DNA of 64,000 nucleotides from Massilia endophytica (GTDB lineage Bacteria > Pseudomonadota > Gammaproteobacteria > Burkholderiales > Burkholderiaceae_D): contig NZ_CP088952.1 in the NCBI RefSeq assembly GCF_021165955.1, positions 2,852,001 to 2,916,000 of the forward strand, written 5' to 3'. The notes beneath the pieces are model-generated. The model made no database searches, had not been told where the DNA came from, and worked only from the letters and a program-made list of their open reading frames with translations. Positions 35,841-47,008 of this stretch are shown here, piece after piece (the first letter of the stretch is position 1; each line of letters opens with the position of its first letter). A program made the position numbers and the translations under genes.

Positions 35841-36362
35841 TCATCCCTCCCCGAGCACCTTCGCTACCTGTTTCAGTCTTTCTTCCAGTGGACCGGAAAT
35901 GCGCACGAAAGGAATCCGCCGCGCCTCCAGCTCCTCGTCGAGCAGCCGGTTGATGATGCCGCTCACGTCCCGCGACTCGCGGTGCAGGCCATCCGGAACC
36001 CAGGGCAGGTCCGCGGCGCACACCAGGGTTACATCGTAGTGGCGGCTCGCCAGCAGCGCTTCCAGGTCCGGCCGGATCCCGCCGAAGTAGTGGCGGCTGT
36101 AGACGGCGGTCATCAGCGGTGTAGTATCGCAGAAAATATAATTTCCGCCACGCACGAATGTGGCATCTTCGCGCTCGACTTGCGTTCGGGCAATATGGAT
36201 CTGGTCCTCCTCGACCGGCACACGCTGCACGGTATCGACGAACTCGCGCAGGTATTCCGGTACCCACAGTGCGCCATGGCGTTCGGCAAGGGCTGCCGCC
36301 AGCGTGGTCTTGCCGGAGGACGCGCTGCCGACGATGGCCACGCGCAAAGGCTGGCCGCTCAT
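35841..36362 (-). CDS. NadR-like kinase (predicted ribosylnicotinamide kinase)
   Basis: This 173-residue protein starts at the ATG that overlaps the pnuC stop (ATGA). The P-loop GSASSGKTTL and the following WVPEYLREFV match the kinase domain of NadR (GESSGKS and EYGREFV there). A Walker B-like DVTLVCA lies mid-protein. The adenylyltransferase and DNA-binding parts of full NadR are absent. The predicted job is to phosphorylate an imported nucleoside-type vitamin, trapping it in the cell. Confidence 0.82.
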   Translation of the reverse strand: MSGQPLRVAIVGSASSGKTTLAAALAERHGALWVPEYLREFVDTVQRVPVEEDQIHIARTQVEREDATFVRGGNYIFCDTTPLMTAVYSRHYFGGIRPDLEALLASRHYDVTLVCAADLPWVPDGLHRESRDVSGIINRLLDEELEARRIPFVRISGPLEERLKQVAKVLGEG

Positions 36363-36991
36363 TTGAGCACCATGGCGTCGCCCGCGGCCTGCGCCTCCTG
36401 GGCGCCGTCCATGGCGCGGCGCCAGGCCAGCAGGCCGATGGCGGCCATGACGACGAACATCGCATACAGCACGGCCGTCAGCATCAGGCCCTTGTGCACG
36501 TAGAGGGCGACATAGAGCACGTCCACGATGATCCACACATGCCAGTTCTCCAGCTTCTTGCGCGAGAGGAGAAGCTGGCCTACGAGGCTGCCTGCGGTGA
36601 GGAAGCCGTCGGCGTTCGGCACGTCGGTGTCGGTGAAGGACTTGAGGAACCAGGCCAGCGCGCCGAAGCCGAGCAGCCAGCCCAGGGCGGCAAGCCAGCG
36701 TCCGCGCGCATCGAGCACGGTGACGGGCAGCTGCTCATGGCTGTCGTCGCCGCGCAGCCACTGATACCAACCCCAGATGGAAACGGAGATGAAGACCAGC
36801 TGCAGCGCCATGTCGCCATACAGGCGGGCGCCGTAGAACACCACGCCGTAGGTGGCCGAGGAGATGATCGCGAACAGCCAGGCCCAGTGCTTCTGGCGGA
36901 TGTTCAGCCACACGGTGGCCACCGACAGTACGAAGGAGATCAGTTCAAGCGGAGTGGTGGACAGGCCGAACAGGGTTAGGGTTTGATTCAT
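36359..36991 (-). CDS. pnuC: PnuC family vitamin transporter
   Basis: This 210-residue protein has seven hydrophobic segments as in PnuC. Conserved Trp-rich motifs (VWLNIRQKHWAWLFAIISS, SIWGWYQWLRG and KKLENWHVWIIVD) match the family that moves nicotinamide riboside (PnuC) or thiamine (PnuT) by facilitated diffusion. The following NadR-like kinase favours nicotinamide riboside. The nearby TPP riboswitch leaves thiamine open. The ATG lies only eight bases after a terminator and has no visible Shine-Dalgarno. Confidence 0.88.
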   Translation of the reverse strand: MNQTLTLFGLSTTPLELISFVLSVATVWLNIRQKHWAWLFAIISSATYGVVFYGARLYGDMALQLVFISVSIWGWYQWLRGDDSHEQLPVTVLDARGRWLAALGWLLGFGALAWFLKSFTDTDVPNADGFLTAGSLVGQLLLSRKKLENWHVWIIVDVLYVALYVHKGLMLTAVLYAMFVVMAAIGLLAWRRAMDGAQEAQAAGDAMVLK

Positions 36992-36999
36992 ATACGCTG

Positions 37000-37025
37000 A
37001 AAAAACGGGGCCTTGCTGGCCCCGT
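37000..37025 (-). terminator. Intrinsic terminator of the S46 peptidase gene
   Basis: On the minus strand ACGGGGCC-AGCAA-GGCCCCGT forms an 8-bp stem followed by six T. It ends just eight bases before the pnuC start codon, so read-through or a promoter inside this area must serve pnuC. Confidence 0.92.
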
Positions 37026-37041
37026 TGTCATTGTACCCGCT

Positions 37042-39180
<2,139 letters not shown>

Positions 39181-39267
39181 GATTGTCCCCTGAGTTATCG
39201 AAAGCACCGGCAGTATAGACCTTCCGCCAGGCACTGAAAATGCTAAATTCGCCACACGGGCGCAAGC

Positions 39268-40683
39268 TCAGGGGGCGTGCCAGCCGCCCCCGAGGGACTG
39301 GATGAGGGCGACGGCCGTGGTCTGGCGGTCGGACTGGCTCTGGATCAGCGCGCGGCGCGCGTTGAGCGCCGTGACCTGGGCCTGCACCACTTCCGCATAA
39401 CTCACCTGCCCCGCGCGGTAGCGGTTGAGCTGCTGCTGCTCGACCTGGTCCGCCGCCTCCGAGGCCTGGCGGCGCAGTTCCTGCTGCTGCATCAGGATGC
39501 GCGTCGCCGAGAGCTGGTCCTCCACGTCAGCAAAGGCGTTCAGGACTGTCTGCCGGTAATGGGCCACGGCCTGGTCGTGGGCGGCGCGCGCCTGGTCCAC
39601 CCGCGCGCCGGTGGCGCCCGCGTCGAAAATGGTCTGCGCCGCCGCCAGGCCCAGGGACCAGAGGCTGTTCGATGCGCTGAACAGGCCCGAGACCGCGCTG
39701 GCGCCAAAGCCGTAGGATGCCGTCAGGTTCAGGCTGGGGAAGTAGGCGGCGCGCGCAATCCCGATCTGGGCATTGGCCGCCGCCACGCGGCGCTCGGCCG
39801 CTGCAATGTCGGGACGGCGCTGGAGCAGCGTGGATGGCAGGCCTGCCGGAACATCGGGCACTTTTGTCTGCCACGGCGCCGGGGCCAGCGTAAAGTCTGC
39901 GGGCGCCTTGCCGACGAGGATGGCGATGGCGTGTTCGAGCTGGGCGCGCTGGCGCGCGAGCGTAAGCTGGTCTGCCTGCGCGTTCGCGAGCTGGGTCTGG
40001 GCCTGCAGCAGGTCGCCTTTTGCGGCTATGCCCGCATCGAAGCGGTTGCGGGTAATCTGGAGCACGCGCTGGTAGCCTTCGACGGTGGTGTCCAGCAGCT
40101 GCTTCTCCGCGTCCACGGAACGCAGCTGCAGATAGTTGGCTGCCAGCTCGCCCTGTGCTGAAAGGCGCGCCGCCGCCAGGTCCGCAGCGCTGGCGGCCGC
40201 GCTGGCCTGTGCACCGCTCACGCCTGCACGCAGCCTGCCCCAGATGTCCGGCTCCCAGCTGCCGCCGATGTTCACGCGGTAGTTGTTGCCGCCGCGCGCT
40301 CCGCCGGTACTGCCTGCGCTGCCCGTGCCGTTGCCATTGCCGCCCCCTCCTCCGCTGCGGCTTCCCGATGCGTCGAGGCTGACCGAGGGGAACAGCGCCG
40401 CACGCTGTTCGGCGACGGCGGCGCGTGCCTGGGCATAGGCCGCGGCGGCAGCCGCCACGTTCTGGTTGTTCACTTCGATGCTGGCTGCGAGCTGGTTCAG
40501 GGTTTCGTCGCCGAACATGGTCCACCACGGGCCGCTCTCCAGCGTGTCCGCAGGCGCGGCGGGCTCCCAGCCCTGCGCTTCCTTGAACTGCGCGGGACTC
40601 GCGGTGGACGGCACCTCATATTTCGGGCCCGCCGCGCAACCGGCGGCGAGAACGGGAACGGCAATCAGGGTCAGTGTTTTCAT
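39268..40683 (-). CDS. RND efflux outer-membrane factor, NodT/OprM family lipoprotein
   Basis: This 471-residue protein has the lipobox LAAGC (Cys16), so the mature protein is lipid-anchored. Two OEP repeats follow, with the conserved YFPSLNLTASYGFG and NRFDAGIAAKGDLLQAQTQLANAQ blocks. It forms the TolC-like trimeric exit duct. The first barrel loop (about 107-133) is extended and almost purely Gly/Asn/Ser/Thr. It overlaps the upstream permease gene by four bases as the last gene of the efflux operon. Confidence 0.93.
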   Translation of the reverse strand: MKTLTLIAVPVLAAGCAAGPKYEVPSTASPAQFKEAQGWEPAAPADTLESGPWWTMFGDETLNQLAASIEVNNQNVAAAAAAYAQARAAVAEQRAALFPSVSLDASGSRSGGGGGNGNGTGSAGSTGGARGGNNYRVNIGGSWEPDIWGRLRAGVSGAQASAAASAADLAAARLSAQGELAANYLQLRSVDAEKQLLDTTVEGYQRVLQITRNRFDAGIAAKGDLLQAQTQLANAQADQLTLARQRAQLEHAIAILVGKAPADFTLAPAPWQTKVPDVPAGLPSTLLQRRPDIAAAERRVAAANAQIGIARAAYFPSLNLTASYGFGASAVSGLFSASNSLWSLGLAAAQTIFDAGATGARVDQARAAHDQAVAHYRQTVLNAFADVEDQLSATRILMQQQELRRQASEAADQVEQQQLNRYRAGQVSYAEVVQAQVTALNARRALIQSQSDRQTTAVALIQSLGGGWHAP

Positions 40684-43600
40684 GGCGAAGTGGGCGCAGG
40701 CTCCTGGCCGTGCGTGCGGCTGAGTTGTTGTTCGTCCAGGCTGCGGGTGCGCAGCCTGTCCATCAGGATGTAGACGACCGGCGTCGTGAGCAGGGTGAGA
40801 AGCTGGCTGGCGATCAGGCCGCCGATGATGGCAATGCCGAGCGGCTGCCGCAGCTCCGATCCCTCGCCGAAGCCGATGGCAAGCGGCAGCGCCCCCAGCG
40901 CAGCAGCCAGCGTCGTCATGAGGATGGGCCGGAAGCGCAACAGGCAGGCTTCGCGCACTGCTTCCACCGCTGTCAGCCCGCGCGCGCGTTCCGCTTCCAG
41001 CGCAAAGTCGATGATGAGGATGGCGTTCTTCTTCACGATGCCGATCAGGAGGAAGACCCCGATCAGAGCAATGATCGAGAACTCCATCTTGAACATGAGC
41101 AGGGCCAGCACGGCGCCCACGCCTGCGGAGGGCAGCGTGGACAGCACCGTCACCGGGTGCACCAGGCTTTCGTACAGGATGCCCAGCACGATATAGATCA
41201 CGACAATCGCCGCCAGGATCAGGAAGGGCTGCTCCTTGTTCGATTCCTGCGCCTGCCGCGCCTGGCCCTGGAAGCTGCCGCGCACATTGTTCGGCATGCC
41301 GATATCGGCTTCCGCCTGTTTCACCGCGTCCTGCGCCTGGCTCAGGCTGAAGCCCTCCGCGATATTGAAGGAGACCGTGGTGGCGAGTTCGCCGTCCTGG
41401 TGGTTGACCGAGGTTGGCGTGGCGCTTTCGGCGAAGGTGGCGATGCCGGAGAGCGGCGCCATGGTCGACGCGGCGGTGCTCAGGGCGGAACCGCTCGATG
41501 CGTCGCGCTGGGCTGCCGTGTTGTTGGCGGTGCTGTTGGCGCCTCCCGAGACGCTTGCGCCAGCGCCGCTGGAGGCCGGGCGCGCTGCCACATACACGTC
41601 GTTCAGCGCCTCAGGGCTCTGCGCGAACTCGGGCGCCACTTCCATCACCACCTTGTACTGGTTCAGCTCATCGTAGATGGTGGCGACCTGCCGCTGGCCG
41701 AACGCGTTGTACAGCGCATTGTCTACATCGCGCACTGTCATGCCGAGCCGCGCGATGCTGTCCTTGTCGATGGTGACGAAGGTCTCGACGCCGTTGTCCG
41801 CCTGGTCGGTATCGACGTCCACCAGCGCCTTCTGCGCCTTCATCGCGTCCGCCAGGCGCGAGGCCCAGCGTTTCAGGTCGGCGCGGTTATCGCTCTTCAG
41901 GGTGTACTGATACGTGGAATTGCTCTGCCGTCCGCCCATGCGCAGGTCCTGCACGGGGTTGAGGAAGAGCGACACGCCCGTGACCCTCGCAAGCTGCGGC
42001 CGCAGGCGCGCGATCACCTGCTGCCCCGTTTCGCTGCGTTCGGAAACGGGCTTCAGGTTGACGAACATGAAGCCACCGCCCGCGCGCGTGCCGCCAGTGA
42101 AGCCGACCACCGTGGCGACCGCCGGGTCCTTGCGGATGATGTTCACCAGTTGCCGCAGCTTCTTCTGCATGGCCTGGAAGGAGATGCTCTGGTCGGCGCG
42201 GATGCCGCCGTTGATCTGGCCAGTGTCCTGCTGCGGGAAGAAGCCTTTCGGCGCCGCCGAGAACAGGTACACGTTCAGCCCAACCACCATCACGAGGATC
42301 AGCATGACGAGCCATACGCTGTGCAGCGCCCAGTCCAGTGAATGCTCGTAAGTGCGCAGCACCACGCCGAATGCGCGTTCGAAGAAGCGCGAAATGCGGC
42401 CGGGAGGCTTGCGTTCGCCCTCCGGCTTGAGGAGCCAGGCGCACATCATGGGCGTGGTGGTGAGCGAAATCACGAGCGAAATCATCACCGCCGCCGACAG
42501 CGTGACCGCGAACTCGCGGAACAGGCGTCCCACCTGCCCTCCCATGAAGAGCAGGGGGATGAACACGGCCACCAGCGAGAGGCTGATGGACAGCACGGTG
42601 AAGCCTACTTCGCGCGCGCCCAGCAAGGCGGCCTTGAAGCGGTCCATGCCCTCTTCCACATGGCGGGAGGTGTTTTCCAGCACCACGATGGCGTCGTCCA
42701 CAACAAAGCCCGTCGCCACCGTGAGCGCCATGAGGCTGAGATTATTCAGGCTGAAGCCCAGCAGGTACATTACGCCGAAGGTGCCGAGCAGGGATACCAC
42801 GGTCGCAATCGCCGGAATGACAGTCGCCCGCACGCTGCGCAGGAAGACGCTCACCACCAGGACCACCAGCAGCACGGAAATCATCAGCGTCACTTCGATT
42901 TCGTGCAGCGAGGAGCGGATGGAGTTGGTGCTGTCCGAGGCCACGGCCAGCTTCACGTCCTGCGGGAGCTGGGCCTGAAGCTGCGGCAGCAGAGCGCGCA
43001 CGCTGTCCACCGTCTCGATCACATTGGCCCCCGGCTGTCGCGTCACCAGCACGATCACTGCGGGGTCGCCGTTGTACAGGCCGAGGGTGTTCTTGTTCTC
43101 CGCGCCGTCCTGCACGCTGCCCACGTCGCGCAGGCGGATCGCCGCGCCGTCGCGCCAGGCCACCACGAGATCGCGGTAGTCGGCGGCACTGCGCCGGCCA
43201 CTCGTTCCGGTGGGGGCGGAATAGATCTGCAGCCTGCGCCCCTCGCTTTCGATGGCGCCCTTGGGCCGGTTGGCGTTGGTGGCCTGGATTGCGGCACGCA
43301 CATCCTCCATCGATACGCCGTAGCGGTTGAGCGCATAGGGCAGCAGTTCCACACGCACGGCGGGAAGCGAGCCGCCCCCGATCTCCACATCGCCCACGCC
43401 CTTCACCTGCGCCAGCTTCTGCTGCACGATATTCGATACCGCCTCGTAGATCTGGCCGGGGCTGCGCGTGGGCGAGGTGAGCGCCAGGATGATGACTGGC
43501 GCATCGGAAGGATTGGCCTTGCGGTAGGTGGGATTGCTGCGCAGGGTGGACGGCAGGTCGGCCCGCGAAGCGTTGATTGCGGCCTGCACCTCGCGCGCGG

Positions 43601-43910
43601 CGGAATCGATCTTGCGGTTCAGGTCAAACTGCAGGTTGATACGGGTCGACCCGCTGCCCGACGAGGAAGTCATTTCGTTCACGCCCGCGATCACGCCCAG
43701 CCGGCGCTCCAGGGGCGTAGCGACGCTGGTGGCCATGGTGTCCGGACTGGCGCCCGGCAGGCCGGCGCTGACGGAGATCGACGGGAAATCGACCTGCGGC
43801 AGGGGCGAAACGGGCAGCACGAAGAACGCGCCGATACCCGCCAGCGCCATACCGATGGTCAGCAGCACCGTCGCGATGGGCCGCCGGACGAAGGGCTCGG
43901 AGAGATTCAC
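40680..43910 (-). CDS. mdtC: RND multidrug efflux permease, MdtC-like
   Basis: This 1076-residue protein has 12 membrane helices and two large periplasmic loops. The proton-relay aspartates are present in TGFVVDDAIVVLENT. The start FVRRPIATVLLTIGMALAG and the paired operon layout fit MdtC of the MdtBC hetero-oligomer. An insert of about 40 residues rich in Ala, Ser, Thr and Gly interrupts the second periplasmic loop (about 770-810), making it longer than E. coli MdtC. It overlaps both neighbours by four bases. Confidence 0.92.
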   Translation of the reverse strand: MNLSEPFVRRPIATVLLTIGMALAGIGAFFVLPVSPLPQVDFPSISVSAGLPGASPDTMATSVATPLERRLGVIAGVNEMTSSSGSGSTRINLQFDLNRKIDSAAREVQAAINASRADLPSTLRSNPTYRKANPSDAPVIILALTSPTRSPGQIYEAVSNIVQQKLAQVKGVGDVEIGGGSLPAVRVELLPYALNRYGVSMEDVRAAIQATNANRPKGAIESEGRRLQIYSAPTGTSGRRSAADYRDLVVAWRDGAAIRLRDVGSVQDGAENKNTLGLYNGDPAVIVLVTRQPGANVIETVDSVRALLPQLQAQLPQDVKLAVASDSTNSIRSSLHEIEVTLMISVLLVVLVVSVFLRSVRATVIPAIATVVSLLGTFGVMYLLGFSLNNLSLMALTVATGFVVDDAIVVLENTSRHVEEGMDRFKAALLGAREVGFTVLSISLSLVAVFIPLLFMGGQVGRLFREFAVTLSAAVMISLVISLTTTPMMCAWLLKPEGERKPPGRISRFFERAFGVVLRTYEHSLDWALHSVWLVMLILVMVVGLNVYLFSAAPKGFFPQQDTGQINGGIRADQSISFQAMQKKLRQLVNIIRKDPAVATVVGFTGGTRAGGGFMFVNLKPVSERSETGQQVIARLRPQLARVTGVSLFLNPVQDLRMGGRQSNSTYQYTLKSDNRADLKRWASRLADAMKAQKALVDVDTDQADNGVETFVTIDKDSIARLGMTVRDVDNALYNAFGQRQVATIYDELNQYKVVMEVAPEFAQSPEALNDVYVAARPASSGAGASVSGGANSTANNTAAQRDASSGSALSTAASTMAPLSGIATFAESATPTSVNHQDGELATTVSFNIAEGFSLSQAQDAVKQAEADIGMPNNVRGSFQGQARQAQESNKEQPFLILAAIVVIYIVLGILYESLVHPVTVLSTLPSAGVGAVLALLMFKMEFSIIALIGVFLLIGIVKKNAILIIDFALEAERARGLTAVEAVREACLLRFRPILMTTLAAALGALPLAIGFGEGSELRQPLGIAIIGGLIASQLLTLLTTPVVYILMDRLRTRSLDEQQLSRTHGQEPAPTSP

Positions 43911-46900
43911 GGCCCCGCTCCATCAGGCGAACGCGCCCGGTTCCGCCCGCGCCCCCAGCGCTGGCCCAGGCGGTCAAAGCCGAGATAGATCACCGGCGTC
44001 GTGTAAAGCGTGAGCATCTGGCTCACGATCAGCCCACCGAAGATGGCGAGGCCCAAAGGACGGCGCAGCTCCGCCCCCTCGCCCCAGCCCAGCATCAGCG
44101 GCACGGCGGCAAACAGCGCAGCCAGCGTCGTCATGAGGATAGGCCGGAAACGCAGCAGCGCGGCCTGGTGGATGGCGTCGCGCGGTGGCTTGCCTTCTTC
44201 CCGTTCGGCCTCGATGGCGAAGTCGATCATCATGATCGCGTTCTTCTTCACGATGCCGATCAGGAGGATGATGCCGATAATGCCGATCACCCCCAGGTCC
44301 TGCCCCGAGATCATGAGCGCCAGCAGCGCGCCCACGCCCGCCGAAGGCAAGGTGGACAGGATGGTGAGCGGGTGGATATAGCTTTCGTACAGAACGCCCA
44401 GCACGATGTACACGCAGATCACGGCGGCCAGGATCAGCCAGAGCTGGTTGGTGAGCGAGTTCTGGTAGGCACCCGCCGCGCCGAGGAAGGTCATGGTCAC
44501 GGAGCCCGGCATGTTGATCTCATGCGCCGCCTCGCGGATGGCGTCGACCGCCTTGCCCAGGGCCACGCCATTGGCCGTGTCGAAGCCAAGCGTCGTCGCG
44601 GGATACTGGGCCACGTGGGTGATCTGCAGCGGCGCGGGCTTCTCGCTGATGGACGCCACCGCCGACAGGGGCGTCGGCTTGCCGCTGCCGGTGCGGATCT
44701 GAAGATTGCCCAGCGACTCGGGCGTGCTGAGAATGCCGGGATGCGCCTCCAGGATCACGCGGTACTGGTTGGTCTCCGTGAAGATGGTGGACACGATGCG
44801 CTGGCCGAAGGCGCTGTACAGCGCATCGTCGATGGCTGCCGCTGTGATGGACAGGCGCGATGCCGTGTCGCGGTCGATGCTGATGTAGGCGGCCGCGCCA
44901 GTCGCTCCCGCGTCGGACACCACGTTGCGAAGCTGCTTCTTCGTCGCCATCTGCGCCGCCAGCTTGTTCGCCCACTCCGTGACGGAGGCCGTATCCGCAC
45001 CTTCGATAGACACCCGGTACTGGGTCGGCCCGGTTTCCGCGTCGATGGTGAGATCCTGCGTGGGCTGGAGGAAGATGCTCACGCCCGCGATATCGCTCAC
45101 GCGCCTGCGCAGGCGTTCCATGATTTCGTCCTGATCGCCCCGGTCGCGCTTCAGGTTGATGAGCATCGTGCCCGTGTGCAGCATGGTGTTGTTGGCCGCG
45201 TCCACGCCCACGATGGAGCTGAGCGTATCCACCTCGGGATCTTCCAGGATGGCCCTGGCCGCCTGCTGCTGCAGCTCCGCCATGCGGCTGTAGGACACCG
45301 CCTGCGCGGTCTCGATGCGCGCCTGGAGCTGGCCCGTATTCTGCGTTGGGAACAATCCCTTCTGGATCAGGACGTAGAGCAGCACCGTCAGCAGCAGCGT
45401 GGCCAGCGCCACGGCCAGGGTCAGGCCCTGGCGCCCCAGCACCCACTGCAGGGAGCTGTCGTACTTGTGGATCACCTTGTCGAAGAAGCGCTGGATGCGC
45501 GCGCCCATGCTGCCCGGCTTCTCGTCCTTGTGGCTCATGAGCCAGCGCGCGGACATCATGGGCACCAGCGTCAGCGACACCACCGCGGAGATAAGGATGG
45601 TGATCGACAGCGTCACCGCGAACTCGCGGAACAGCCGGCCTACCACGTCGCCCATGAACAGCAGCGGAATCAGCACCGCGATCAGGGACACCGTCAAGGA
45701 AATGATGGTGAAGCCGATCTGGGTCGCGCCCTTGAGCGCCGCCGCCATCGGCGTTTCGCCCGCCTCGATATAGCGCGCGATGTTCTCGATCATGACGATG
45801 GCGTCGTCCACGACAAAGCCGGTGGCGATGGTGAGCGCCATCAGGCTCAGGTTGTTCAGGCTGTAGCCCAGCAGGTACATTACCCCGAAGGTGCCGATCA
45901 GCGAAATCGGCACGGCAAGGCTGGCAATGACGGTCGCGCGCACGCTGTGCAGGAAGAAGAAGATCACCAGCACCACCAGCACCACGGCCAGCACCAGCTC
46001 CATTTCCACGTGCTCCACCGAAGCGCGGATGCCGTTGGTGCGGTCGCTCAGCACATCCACCCGGACGGCGCCCGGCAGGCTGGCCTGCAGTTCCGGCAGG
46101 CGCGCCTTGATCGCATCGACCGTGGCAATGACGTTGGCGCCCGGCTGCCGCTGCACGTTCAGGATGATGGCGGGTTTCAGGCCGGACCATGCGCCGAGCT
46201 TCACGTTCTCCGCGCTGTCCACCACCTGCGCCACATCATGCAGGCGCACCGGGGCGCCGTTGCGGTAGGCGACGATCATGGTCTTGTAGTCGTTTGCCGT
46301 GAGCAGCTGGTCGTTGGCGTTGATGGTGAAGGAGCGCGTGGGCCCGTCGAAGCTGCCCTTTGCGCTGTTGGCATTGGCTGCCGTGATGGCCGTGCGCAGG
46401 GTGTCGAGACCCAGGCCGTAGCTCGCGAGGGCCAGCGTATCCGCCTGGATGCGCACCGCCGGACGCTGCCCGCCGTTCAGCGTGACGAGGCCGACACCGC
46501 TCACCTGGCTGATCTTCAGCGCCAGCCGCGTGTTCACGAGGTTCTGCACTTCGGTAAGCGGCATGGTGTCCGAAGTGATGGCCAGCGTGAGCACCGGCGC
46601 ATCGGCCGGGTTGACCTTGGCGTACACCGGCGGCGCGGGCAGGTCGGTCGGCAGCAGCGAGCCGCCCGCATTGATGGCGGCCTGCACTTCCTGTTCCGCC
46701 ACGTCCAGCGTCTGGCCCAGGCCGAATTGCAGCGTAATGATGGAGACCCCGGCCGCGCTGGTGGAGCTCATGCGCTGCAGGCCGGACATCTGGCCGAACT
46801 GGCGCTCCAGGGGCGCGGTGACCGTCTGCCCCATCACTTCGGGGCTGGCGCCGGGATACAGCGTTTGCACCTGGATGGTGGGGAAGTCCACCTGCGGCAG

Positions 46901-47008
46901 CGCGGACAACGGCAGGAACCTGAAACCTACCAGCCCAGCCAGCACGATCGCCAGCATCAGCAGCGATGTGGCTACCGGGCGCTGGATGAACGGGGCGGAC
47001 GGGCTCAT
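43907..47008 (-). CDS. mdtB: RND multidrug efflux permease, MdtB-like
   Basis: This 1033-residue RND transporter has the same topology as the next gene product. TGFVVDDAIVMIENIARYIEAG carries the proton-relay aspartates. The N-terminal SAPFIQRPVATSLLMLAIVLAG and the position between the fusion protein and the second permease fit MdtB. MdtB and MdtC work together as B2C trimers that export novobiocin, bile salts and similar compounds in enterics. The native substrates here are unknown. Confidence 0.92.
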   Translation of the reverse strand: MSPSAPFIQRPVATSLLMLAIVLAGLVGFRFLPLSALPQVDFPTIQVQTLYPGASPEVMGQTVTAPLERQFGQMSGLQRMSSTSAAGVSIITLQFGLGQTLDVAEQEVQAAINAGGSLLPTDLPAPPVYAKVNPADAPVLTLAITSDTMPLTEVQNLVNTRLALKISQVSGVGLVTLNGGQRPAVRIQADTLALASYGLGLDTLRTAITAANANSAKGSFDGPTRSFTINANDQLLTANDYKTMIVAYRNGAPVRLHDVAQVVDSAENVKLGAWSGLKPAIILNVQRQPGANVIATVDAIKARLPELQASLPGAVRVDVLSDRTNGIRASVEHVEMELVLAVVLVVLVIFFFLHSVRATVIASLAVPISLIGTFGVMYLLGYSLNNLSLMALTIATGFVVDDAIVMIENIARYIEAGETPMAAALKGATQIGFTIISLTVSLIAVLIPLLFMGDVVGRLFREFAVTLSITILISAVVSLTLVPMMSARWLMSHKDEKPGSMGARIQRFFDKVIHKYDSSLQWVLGRQGLTLAVALATLLLTVLLYVLIQKGLFPTQNTGQLQARIETAQAVSYSRMAELQQQAARAILEDPEVDTLSSIVGVDAANNTMLHTGTMLINLKRDRGDQDEIMERLRRRVSDIAGVSIFLQPTQDLTIDAETGPTQYRVSIEGADTASVTEWANKLAAQMATKKQLRNVVSDAGATGAAAYISIDRDTASRLSITAAAIDDALYSAFGQRIVSTIFTETNQYRVILEAHPGILSTPESLGNLQIRTGSGKPTPLSAVASISEKPAPLQITHVAQYPATTLGFDTANGVALGKAVDAIREAAHEINMPGSVTMTFLGAAGAYQNSLTNQLWLILAAVICVYIVLGVLYESYIHPLTILSTLPSAGVGALLALMISGQDLGVIGIIGIILLIGIVKKNAIMMIDFAIEAEREEGKPPRDAIHQAALLRFRPILMTTLAALFAAVPLMLGWGEGAELRRPLGLAIFGGLIVSQMLTLYTTPVIYLGFDRLGQRWGRGRNRARSPDGAGP

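Noticed and set aside
40305..40365. The Gly/Asn-rich repeat in the outer-membrane factor as a mobile or variable repeat
   Set aside because: The codons vary and the segment falls in a barrel surface loop where length variation is normal.
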